Below are positions 13,543 to 20,333 of a DNA stretch of 20,333 nucleotides, in pieces (the first letter of the stretch is position 1; every line of letters begins with the position of its first letter). This stretch comes from an uncultured Clostridia bacterium (lineage in GTDB: Bacteria; Bacillota; Clostridia; Christensenellales; Borkfalkiaceae). A program made the position numbers and the translations under genes. The stretch spans positions 1 through 20,333 of the forward strand of contig CANRIY010000013.1 in the NCBI GenBank assembly GCA_947630775.1, read 5' to 3'. The notes below the pieces were generated by a model. That model did no database searches, had not been told where the DNA came from, and saw only the letters and a program-made list of their open reading frames with translations.

Positions 13543-16500
13543 TTAATTCTTCTTGCGGCGGACCGCGTAGACGACCGCGACTGCGCCGAAGGCGGCAATG
13601 ACTCCGCCGACAACTGCAAGCGTGATCCAAAGAGCATTATTGGATTGCTCGTTCTCTACGATACCGCTTTCGAACGTGATGACGTAGTTCGCGCTCGTGA
13701 GGCCGCTCGGGGTCACCGTGGACGTGCCGTCGCCGTTATCTACCCTTTCAAGGTGCAACTCGCCTTCGAGCACGCTCTCATCTTCGCCGTTTACAAACCC
13801 TTCGTAGCTCACGCTACCGTCACGGTTCACACGGACGGTCAGCGCTCTTGCCGTGACTTCAACCTCGATGAACGCTTGGTTGCCAACGGGCAGGAAGTTG
13901 TAGCTTTCCGCATTTGCTCCCGAAACGGTGTACGACGTGATGAGCGCAATCTGTTTGCCGACATTATACTGAGAGAGCACAAGCGTAACGGTAATTTCAA
14001 TTTCGCCGTAATCCTCATCGACGGGATTGCCATAAATATCAAAGAGTTTGAACTGCCCCGCGGTGAGCGTCATTGTCATGGTCCCCTCGCCCGTATAGGC
14101 CAACCGATCGGGAAGCCCGCCGATCGAGACATCGACGATCAGCTCGGATTTTGCGGTATACCCGCCCGATCCGTCGCTGTTCTGCTTGACTTCCTTGGTG
14201 ATATCTTCGCCCTTCTCATTCAGGAATGTGAGGTAATTCTCCTTCTCCTGTGTTTTGAAGGAGCCCTTCTGCACGCCGTCCTCTGCCGTGACTTCTCCCG
14301 TGATCTCGATGTCGACCGTTGCATCCTTACGGCTTCCGCCGACGACTCTATAAATGTCCAGTTCTGTCTTGCTGCCCTTGATCGAGATGTTCCCTTCGGA
14401 CGCATTGTTGGTCTGATAGAGAGAGCCGAACAAAGAATTTTTGCTCTCAAGGATCGTGCAATCTTCGACGGTATTCTTCGCGTTATGCGCATGGCCGACG
14501 AGAACTGCGCTGTACATGCCGCCCTCTACGATCAAACCATTATCGCTATCTGTTGCACCCTGTTCGATATCCGCATTTTTCATGTAGAACTCACCGTCAA
14601 GATAACCGACGACACCGCCCGTTTTCCAGTTCCCCTTCACTGTGCAATGATCCCTGAAAACAACGGTATCGAGAATCACGCTCCCCCACGAATGACCGAC
14701 AATGCCGCCGATGTGGAAATTGGCGTCCCAATTCATGCCGCCCGTGCTCGGGATCGCGTTGACATTGTAATCGACAGAAACTCCGCTGAGCGTGAAGTTT
14801 CCGCTCATGTCCGTCTTTTCTCTGTTTGCGTTCAAGATTCCGTGTCCGACGATCGCGGCGCCCGAATAAAATCCGCCGCCTCTGTTCAATTCATCCAAGA
14901 CGCCGCTGTCGAGTTTGAAGGACGAGTTTTCGATCGTGATATTGTTGAGACGGGCCGCTCCTTCAACCGTGCCGAACAGGCCGACGACCAGTTCATGCGC
15001 ATCGATATTGATGAATTTTGTACCGCTACCGTCAAAGATCCCCGCGAATCCATGTTGCAGATTCCCTGCGGGAAGGAAGTATTGCCCTTCAAAGTCAAGG
15101 ACTTTCTCCGCGGCTGAAACGGCCGATCTTCTGTTGACGGCAGAGGACGCCTGACCATCCAAGCGGACTGTTTTCCCCGCAAAATTGTCCACGCCGCTAT
15201 TGACGTAGAGCGCAAAGTTCGTCCAATCCTCCACGGTATGAATGATGAGGCTGTTGTTCTTTACGTTTTCCGAATACCACTTCTGCACGGTGAGATTCGG
15301 AGCGATCATGACGGGATAGAGCGTATCGTTTTCGTAAGAAGCTTCCGCCTCTTTCCATGCACCGCGGTATTGGGTAAAGTGAGGATCCAGCTTCTCGATC
15401 TCGCTCCCCTTGAAGGAGCCGCCCGAGATCACAATCGTCGCTGACGGTGCGATCTCAAATGTGCAATTGAAGACCCCGTTGACGAGTTGCAAGTCCGCAT
15501 CCGCTTGGATCGTGACTGCACCATTGACCGTGACGTTCTCGAAGGGAAGCCAATCTCCGTCTCTGCTTGCCGTATTGCCCGCGACGATCACATTCCCGCT
15601 CAAAATGCCGTTCCTGACTCTTGCGCCGTCCTCAAGTGTAAGCGTTCCGTCGAAGGTAAGCTCAAAATCCGAACGGTTGAGGTCGAGCGTGACGCCACTC
15701 GGGATCGTGATGTCCCCACTGACTTCGGAGCTGCAAAGTGCACTGACCGTCCCGCCGCTCTCGCCGAGAGCTTGCAGTGCGGAATCTAACGTTTCATGGT
15801 CTGTAACGTTTACGCCATCGACGGATGCAAGGAACTTCGCATTCTCGACCGATTTCGAGATAATGTATACGCCCTCCCCCACAGGACTGCATATCAAGCC
15901 ATCTTTTTGGAGCTGATTCGAAACATTCCAAGAAAATTTAAGCGTTTTTGTAGGGTTCTCCGTGAAGTATGCCCCGTAATTCAACGCAAAAATATTCTCT
16001 TTCTCTTCAACCGACGAACCATCAAAGTTGAATTCGTTTCCCGTCCATCTCATCAGGTCGGCCGTTCTTGTTCCGACATAGCTCTCGCCCTCACCGAATT
16101 GAAGCTGAGAAATGATGTTACCGCCTCGAATGGTAACAAGCGCATTTCCGTCATTCGGCGTTTCTTCCTGGGGCAATTTGGAAATGATCGTTCCCGTCTT
16201 AAACAATGCTAAAGCACGTCTGGTGGTAGCATCGTTTTTTGTATACCAATCAGCCCCAAAAATACCAGTCTGACGAATTGTGCCACTTTCCAAAACAAAT
16301 TTCGTATTGGAGTAATCTGTACTATTGGATAATAGTATATATCCTTCACCCGTAAGATTATTGTTTATCAGGTCACGATAACTCAAAATAAGCTCGCCGT
16401 CCTGCCGATCGCTATTATCGCAGATAACAAGAGTATTTTTATACTGATTGTTATTACTCCCTTTGATCAGCCCCCCAACCTTCGACGATAAGTACTCCGT

Positions 16501-17799
16501 CATCGTTCCTGTTTTTTCGAGTTTAAGATTGTGCCCGTTCAAATCGATCACGATTTTCCCGTTTGTTTCTTGTAATGAAATTTCCGACAGAGAGAAATCC
16601 TTTTGCAGTTCAAGGACACGCTCGCTATCTCCATATTCCCCGATAGCATGATCCCATGCGGTTTCAAAGGAACTAAAGTTCAATGTTTTTCCGTCCGCGA
16701 TCAACCGAACGCCGATCTTGTCGGAATTGATATTGTCGACCGTGTAATACTGCGAGACGATTTCCCCCTCGGTATCGTATTCCGTCTGTTGGACAAACAT
16801 TGATCCTTCCGCCGTATATTCGGGATATTCCCTTAACCATTTCCCACCGGAAATTTCAACATCCAAAGAAATCTCCTCGGTACCAACTTGTTCAAAAGTA
16901 TTACCAATATATCTATCATAACCGGCTATGACTTTTATGGCCTTATCTACAACGATTTTGCTTACCAAAGGCAAGTCGGTATAATCGCCGCCACTGATAC
17001 GAACTACACTTTTATGAAGTGCCTTAAGTTCTTCCGCCTCTTCGGCATTCTTTCTGATTTCTACATCTTTTAAGAATTCAGGGTCACTCGGCTCAAACCA
17101 CGGATCGAATGGCTCCAACGTAGAACTTTCTATATCTAAAAAGTCTAGACCCGAGGAAATGTCTTTATTGGTACCTATAAATTTGCCACCTGAAATTGTG
17201 AGATCGCCATCAAGGTTTTTAATAAAGTAATTTACGGTCATGAATCTTTTCGCCGCAGTGCATGTTATTGTGCCGCCGGCAATAGTCAAAGAAGGACGTC
17301 TATAGTATCGCGTATAATAGACTTCATCTTCATTTTTAATACTTGCCATTACATTGGAAATCGGAGTAGACATAGATGTTATGTCTACCGACAATGTTGC
17401 GGTGCCATAATTCAATAAAGGCATACCGTTATCTGAAGAAATGGATATCAAGCCGCCGCCCTTTCTGTCAATTAGCGTTAACGTCCCCGCATTCGTAATG
17501 AAGTAATCTGAAGTTGACGACTCAAGCAGATGGCCATTCAAATCGATCGTTATATCCTTGGCCGTATCAATAAAATACTGTATATTGCCGCTGATGTCGT
17601 CCGTGAGCTGAATTTCATAATTCACACCGTCGGGGGCATTGTTTATCGCGTTCTGCAATGCCTCGGCGTCCCCGACTTCAGCATCCACAGCCGCCACGGC
17701 GGATTGCGCGGGCAGCGCGAAAATGACGCCCAAAGTCAATGTCACAACGAGCGCCGCGAGCATGATCAACGTCAACCATTGTTTTTTGAGTGCTTTCAT
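13543..17799 (-). CDS. Giant secreted beta-helix surface protein, paralogue 2 (1418 aa)
   Basis: I chose the ATG at 17799 (MKALKKQWLTLIML), which has an AGGAG site nearby; the frame extends 15 codons further upstream into the leader. The Sec signal is residues 1-36 (cleavage likely after AVA). The order follows paralogue 1: capping modules with DLNGH (about 47-92, 376-426) and a third at about 671-725, beta-helix strands (LTIAGGTITC, LTISGGKFIG, VTIRGGNIIS), then NSGVDNFAGKTVRL (867-880). GLUG-like repeats follow (GGIVGHSWGS 1031, GGVVGYLDGE 1061, AVLVGHAHN 1098), then an Ig-like segment and the MBG-like stalk (about 1318-1380). The transmembrane helix is about 1389-1412, with RRKKN at the end. 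It lacks the fourth helix module and the YLAKEH/HCVHD Ig-like block present in paralogues 1 and 3, which explains its shorter length. It is flanked by the 439-bp direct repeats and has its own promoter and terminator. Confidence 0.9.
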   Translation of the reverse strand: MKALKKQWLTLIMLAALVVTLTLGVIFALPAQSAVAAVDAEVGDAEALQNAINNAPDGVNYEIQLTDDISGNIQYFIDTAKDITIDLNGHLLESSTSDYFITNAGTLTLIDRKGGGLISISSDNGMPLLNYGTATLSVDITSMSTPISNVMASIKNEDEVYYTRYYRRPSLTIAGGTITCTAAKRFMTVNYFIKNLDGDLTISGGKFIGTNKDISSGLDFLDIESSTLEPFDPWFEPSDPEFLKDVEIRKNAEEAEELKALHKSVVRISGGDYTDLPLVSKIVVDKAIKVIAGYDRYIGNTFEQVGTEEISLDVEISGGKWLREYPEYTAEGSMFVQQTEYDTEGEIVSQYYTVDNINSDKIGVRLIADGKTLNFSSFETAWDHAIGEYGDSERVLELQKDFSLSEISLQETNGKIVIDLNGHNLKLEKTGTMTEYLSSKVGGLIKGSNNNQYKNTLVICDNSDRQDGELILSYRDLINNNLTGEGYILLSNSTDYSNTKFVLESGTIRQTGIFGADWYTKNDATTRRALALFKTGTIISKLPQEETPNDGNALVTIRGGNIISQLQFGEGESYVGTRTADLMRWTGNEFNFDGSSVEEKENIFALNYGAYFTENPTKTLKFSWNVSNQLQKDGLICSPVGEGVYIISKSVENAKFLASVDGVNVTDHETLDSALQALGESGGTVSALCSSEVSGDITIPSGVTLDLNRSDFELTFDGTLTLEDGARVRNGILSGNVIVAGNTASRDGDWLPFENVTVNGAVTIQADADLQLVNGVFNCTFEIAPSATIVISGGSFKGSEIEKLDPHFTQYRGAWKEAEASYENDTLYPVMIAPNLTVQKWYSENVKNNSLIIHTVEDWTNFALYVNSGVDNFAGKTVRLDGQASSAVNRRSAVSAAEKVLDFEGQYFLPAGNLQHGFAGIFDGSGTKFINIDAHELVVGLFGTVEGAARLNNITIENSSFKLDSGVLDELNRGGGFYSGAAIVGHGILNANREKTDMSGNFTLSGVSVDYNVNAIPSTGGMNWDANFHIGGIVGHSWGSVILDTVVFRDHCTVKGNWKTGGVVGYLDGEFYMKNADIEQGATDSDNGLIVEGGMYSAVLVGHAHNAKNTVEDCTILESKNSLFGSLYQTNNASEGNISIKGSKTELDIYRVVGGSRKDATVDIEITGEVTAEDGVQKGSFKTQEKENYLTFLNEKGEDITKEVKQNSDGSGGYTAKSELIVDVSIGGLPDRLAYTGEGTMTMTLTAGQFKLFDIYGNPVDEDYGEIEITVTLVLSQYNVGKQIALITSYTVSGANAESYNFLPVGNQAFIEVEVTARALTVRVNRDGSVSYEGFVNGEDESVLEGELHLERVDNGDGTSTVTPSGLTSANYVITFESGIVENEQSNNALWITLAVVGGVIAAFGAVAVVYAVRRKKN

Positions 17800-17824
17800 G
17801 TCCTTCTCCTCTGTTAAGATTTTT

Positions 17825-17861
17825 AGTTTGTCATAGAATGACAAACTGCCCCCATGGGGGC
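17825..17861 (-). promoter_or_regulatory. Paired leader hairpins of surface-protein gene 2
   Basis: These are the same two hairpins as at 13373-13409: a 10-bp stem (17825-17847) abutting the palindrome GCCCCCATGGGGGC (17848-17861). They are in the leader RNA, about 25 bases before the start codon, closer than in gene 1 because gene 2 has a shorter leader. They are identical in both copies. Confidence 0.6.
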
Positions 17862-17883
17862 AAAATCTTCCAAAATCGGTTTT

Positions 17884-17912
17884 ATCATATCATCCGAAAT
17901 GAGGATTGTCAA
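17884..17912 (-). promoter_or_regulatory. Promoter of surface-protein gene 2
   Basis: TTGACA (17907-17912), a 17-bp spacer and TATGAT (17884-17889) on the minus strand, with the same TG extended -10 as the gene 1 promoter. The predicted leader is about 78 bases and contains the two hairpins. Confidence 0.85.
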
Positions 17913-17954
17913 GGAAATATTTCAATTTTAGCGAAAAAATTTCCTTATTTTATA

Positions 17955-17980
17955 AAGACCGCCGCAAATGCGGCGGTCTT
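17955..17980 (-). terminator. Terminator of surface-protein gene 3
   Basis: The same perfect 12-bp stem as at 13503-13528 (AAGACCGCCGCA with TGCGGCGGTCTT), 14 bases after the stop of gene 3 and followed by an A/T-rich stretch on the minus strand. Confidence 0.85.
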
Positions 17981-17994
17981 CAAAAGATTTTTGC

Positions 17995-20333
17995 TTAATT
18001 CTTCTTGCGGCGGACCGCGTAGACGACCGCGACTGCGCCGAAGGCGGCAATGACTCCGCCGACAACTGCAAGCGTGATCCAAAGAGCATTATTGGATTGC
18101 TCGTTCTCTACGATACCGCTTTCGAACGTGATGACGTAGTTCGCGCTCGTGAGGCCGCTCGGGGTCACCGTGGACGTGCCGTCGCCGTTATCTACCCTTT
18201 CAAGGTGCAACTCGCCTTCGAGCACGCTCTCGTCCTCGCCGTTCACAAACCCTTCGTAAACGACCTTGCCGTTCTTGTCAACTCTGACGGTCAGCGCCGC
18301 GGGGATGACCTCGAGTTCAAGGAACGCCTCGTTCCCCGCCGTTGCAAGCGTGTAGTTGCCGTTCCCCGTCATATCGATCGCGGTGATGAGGGCGATCTGC
18401 TTCCCGACGCCGTAATTGGATCTTTGAAGGGTCACGGTCACCGTGATACCGGTATGATCCTCTACGACGTTCCCCGCGAGATCCTTGAGGACATAGCTCG
18501 AAACCGCAAGGGTAGGCTGCCCTTCGCCTTGGTAGCCGACCGTGCCTTGAATGTTGCTGATGACAAGTTCCATCGGCTTCACGGTGAACGTGACGCTTGC
18601 CGTGAGTTCATGGAAGACAATGCTTGCCGTGTATGTGCCCGCCTCGGTGATGATATCGACCGGTTCTCCCGCCTCATTCTTATAGGTGATCGTGGGAGTC
18701 TCGTCAGGCTCAAACCCGATGATCCCGACCGTAGCCTCGATCACGTCGTCGCCATACGTCGGATCCTCGGGCGCGACCACCTTCACGGTGCCGTAACCGA
18801 CATCATCATGCACGCAATGCACCGTGACCGTATCGCCCTCTACCGTGAAGGAGCCGACTTCATGCTCCTTGGCAAGATAAATTTCGTTATCGCTCTCGCG
18901 GACGCAGACGTCGGTGCGGTTCTTTTCGACGGAATATTTCCCGTTGACGGCCTTGCCGCCCTTTGCCGTGATCTTGAGTTCCTTGATCGTCTCGCCCTCG
19001 CCGACTGCGGGGACCGTGAGGACGAGCGTACCGCCATCGTTTACCGTCACGGTGTCTCCGCTTTCCGCAGTGAAAATGCCATTTTCGAGCGTGAGCTTGC
19101 CGCTCCCGACCGTGATCGTGCCCGTGAGAGTATGCCCGCCGAGATCGAGCGTAACTTCCTTGCCCGTGTTGAACGTGACGGTTTCTGTGACATTTCCATT
19201 GAGAACGACCGTGTCGCCGTTATTGGCGCCTTGGAGCGCATCTGCAAGCTTTGCAAATCTGACGATGTTGCCGTCTTTCGAATATACCATGACCACAACA
19301 GGGTCGCCCGCTTCGGTCTTAAACGCGTCGCCGGGGATCTCTTCTTCCCCGAAGTTCACGGAGAAGCCGCCTTCCTGCTCGCTTTCCTCTTCGGTCGTGG
19401 GAACGGTGAGCTCAAGTCCCGTGTCATGCGCCCCATAGAGGGGATTGTTTTTCACATTTGCAGAGCCTTTGGCTGCGATATCCGTCCCGACGCCTTGAAT
19501 CTTGAACTCTTTGTCCGCATTCCCTGCATCCATGCCGCCGACCAGATAATCATCGGGCGCATCGACATCGCAGCTATCAAGGGTCAAAGACCGGCCGACC
19601 AGCTGACCCATGACGGAGCCGACATAACTGCTGCCGCAACCTGTGGTGTCAAGTTCGGTGACGGAGCCGTTCTTGATCGTAACGCTCGCCTCGGTGAAGC
19701 CGACAATACCGCCCATCTTCCAGTTGCCTTGGAGCGTGACCTTCTCAATGTTGATGTTTTCAAGGCAGAGATTGCTCCACGTCTGACCGATGTAGCCGCC
19801 GGCCATGATGTTACCGGAGTTGGGCGCCTGCGCAATCGTCACGTTTTCTACCGTGATGTCTTTCGCGGGATTCTTTTCGCTATTCCCATGATTGCCCTGC
19901 GCGATGATACCACCGGCAAAGACCCAGCCTTTTTCGGTGTTATACTCGTCGAAGTACCCGACGCCGCGGCCGCCCGTGAACACGGAGTTGGCAACGGTGA
20001 TATTGCTGATGCTTGCCGCGCCGTCCGTTCTTCCAAAGAGCCCCGCGTTGATCTCGGTCACTTTGATACCCTTGATCGTATTCCCCTCGCCATTAAAGGT
20101 GCCCGCGAAGCCATAAGAATGTCCCGGTATGCCTTGTGTGCCTGCGGGGAGGAAGAGCAAAGGTTCCGACACCGCAGAAGCGCCATTGACAGGGGGCTTA
20201 TACCCAAAGTCGAGATCTTGCGTCAATTTGACGGTTTTACCGCTGAAACTGTCCACGCCGCTCGAGACATAAATTGCAAAAGCGTTCCAATCACTGGTCG
20301 AGGCGATCTCAAATTCCTTTCCTTCCCCATTGC
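17995..20333 (-). CDS. Giant secreted beta-helix surface protein, paralogue 3 (C-terminal part, start outside window)
   Basis: The frame is open to the right edge, so this is the C-terminal 778 or so residues. The codons between 20256 and the edge read EIASTSDWNAFAIYVSSGVD, which matches the conserved NSG.D.F.GKT region of the two paralogues, so the in-frame GTG near 20256 is not a start. GLUG-like repeats follow (GLFGRTDG, GGIIAQGN, GGYIGQTW, GGIVGFTE, GSVMGQLVG). After these come a beta-helix cap (LADALQGANNGDTVVLNG...LDLGGHTLTG), the Ig-like block with YLAKEH and VHCVHDD, two further Ig/MBG-like segments and the stalk YEGFVNGEDES...SANYVITFESG. The transmembrane helix and RRKKN tail are encoded by nt 17998-18093. 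It resembles paralogue 1 in the middle but is nearly identical in DNA to paralogue 2 at the 3' end. It should be a membrane-tethered surface protein like the others. Confidence 0.9.
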   Translation of the reverse strand, partial: NGEGKEFEIASTSDWNAFAIYVSSGVDSFSGKTVKLTQDLDFGYKPPVNGASAVSEPLLFLPAGTQGIPGHSYGFAGTFNGEGNTIKGIKVTEINAGLFGRTDGAASISNITVANSVFTGGRGVGYFDEYNTEKGWVFAGGIIAQGNHGNSEKNPAKDITVENVTIAQAPNSGNIMAGGYIGQTWSNLCLENINIEKVTLQGNWKMGGIVGFTEASVTIKNGSVTELDTTGCGSSYVGSVMGQLVGRSLTLDSCDVDAPDDYLVGGMDAGNADKEFKIQGVGTDIAAKGSANVKNNPLYGAHDTGLELTVPTTEEESEQEGGFSVNFGEEEIPGDAFKTEAGDPVVVMVYSKDGNIVRFAKLADALQGANNGDTVVLNGNVTETVTFNTGKEVTLDLGGHTLTGTITVGSGKLTLENGIFTAESGDTVTVNDGGTLVLTVPAVGEGETIKELKITAKGGKAVNGKYSVEKNRTDVCVRESDNEIYLAKEHEVGSFTVEGDTVTVHCVHDDVGYGTVKVVAPEDPTYGDDVIEATVGIIGFEPDETPTITYKNEAGEPVDIITEAGTYTASIVFHELTASVTFTVKPMELVISNIQGTVGYQGEGQPTLAVSSYVLKDLAGNVVEDHTGITVTVTLQRSNYGVGKQIALITAIDMTGNGNYTLATAGNEAFLELEVIPAALTVRVDKNGKVVYEGFVNGEDESVLEGELHLERVDNGDGTSTVTPSGLTSANYVITFESGIVENEQSNNALWITLAVVGGVIAAFGAVAVVYAVRRKKN

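Larger units (their letters stand above)
13368..13806. repeat. 439-bp near-identical direct repeat, copy A
   Basis: This block recurs at 17820-18258 at a constant offset of 4452 bp without gaps. By eye I find about four mismatches. It holds the 3' end of a surface-protein gene (stalk, transmembrane helix, tail), its terminator, and the promoter and leader hairpins of the next gene. The two copies directly flank the second surface-protein gene. Confidence 0.92.
17820..18258. repeat. 439-bp near-identical direct repeat, copy B
   Basis: This is the partner of 13368-13806, same orientation, no gaps. It contains the 3' end of surface-protein gene 3, its terminator, and the promoter and leader hairpins of gene 2. 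Similarity stops sharply at the left edge within a T-run and at the right edge after the codons for the YEGFVNGEDES segment. Confidence 0.92.

Noticed and set aside
13516..15117. Plus-strand open frame of 533 aa opposite surface gene 2
   Set aside because: Antisense shadow. It has no ribosome site and begins inside the terminator stem of gene 2.
13368..18258. CRISPR-like array suggested by repeated blocks
   Set aside because: The repeats are two long direct copies 4452 bp apart plus protein-level repeats. There is no series of short equal repeats with unique spacers.

Overview
The window looks like part of a chromosome from a moderately GC-rich, Clostridia-like Firmicute, probably an uncultured gut-type lineage. 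The grounds are strong AGGAGG-type ribosome sites, near-consensus TTGACA/TATAAT promoters, lipoproteins with Gram-positive style lipoboxes, a DegV protein and a MinD. The lineage is an inference. No rRNA, tRNA, phage gene, transposase or CRISPR array was seen.

Layout, left to right. (1) 1-662: 3' end of gpmI (glycolysis), followed by a perfect 50-bp palindrome. (2) 773-2192: a small regulatory unit. A two-gene minus-strand operon (bacterial PH-domain membrane protein, then a small lipoprotein) diverges from a 69-aa XRE-type repressor. The gap holds a consensus promoter whose 17-bp spacer is filled by a dyad operator, plus a second operator 30 bp away. (3) About 2195-2460: non-coding, GC-rich dispersed repeat material. 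(4) 2552-5461: a 969-aa lipoprotein with an M6-type HExxHxxGxxD metalloprotease domain and two tandem Tyr-rich modules, with its own promoter and terminator. (5) 5503-5838: a MITE-like 202-bp element, then the terminator of degV. (6) 5839-7750: minus-strand minD, a translationally coupled small gene that resembles a divergent minE, and degV with its own consensus promoter. No minC is present. (7) 7751-8257: non-coding, repeat sequence followed by a striking run of hairpins and a strong terminator.

(8) 8258-20333: more than half the window. Three tandem, co-oriented paralogues encode giant secreted, membrane-anchored beta-helix proteins (1679 aa, 1418 aa, and at least 778 aa running off the edge). 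They share a Sec signal, Asn/Gly-rich beta-helix modules, GLUG-like repeats, Ig-like and YDG/MBG-like domains, and an almost identical C-terminal stalk, transmembrane helix and RRKKN tail. There is no LPXTG motif.

The 3' end of the second and third genes, plus terminator, promoter and leader of the following gene, is duplicated as a 439-bp direct repeat with only about four mismatches. This repeat brackets the second gene exactly. The DNA also shows mosaic patches of identity between different pairs of paralogues. The most interesting reading is a surface-protein array that diversifies by recombination and gene conversion. The likely roles (cell-surface adhesion or glycan/mucus interaction, with a secreted protease nearby) are inferences.
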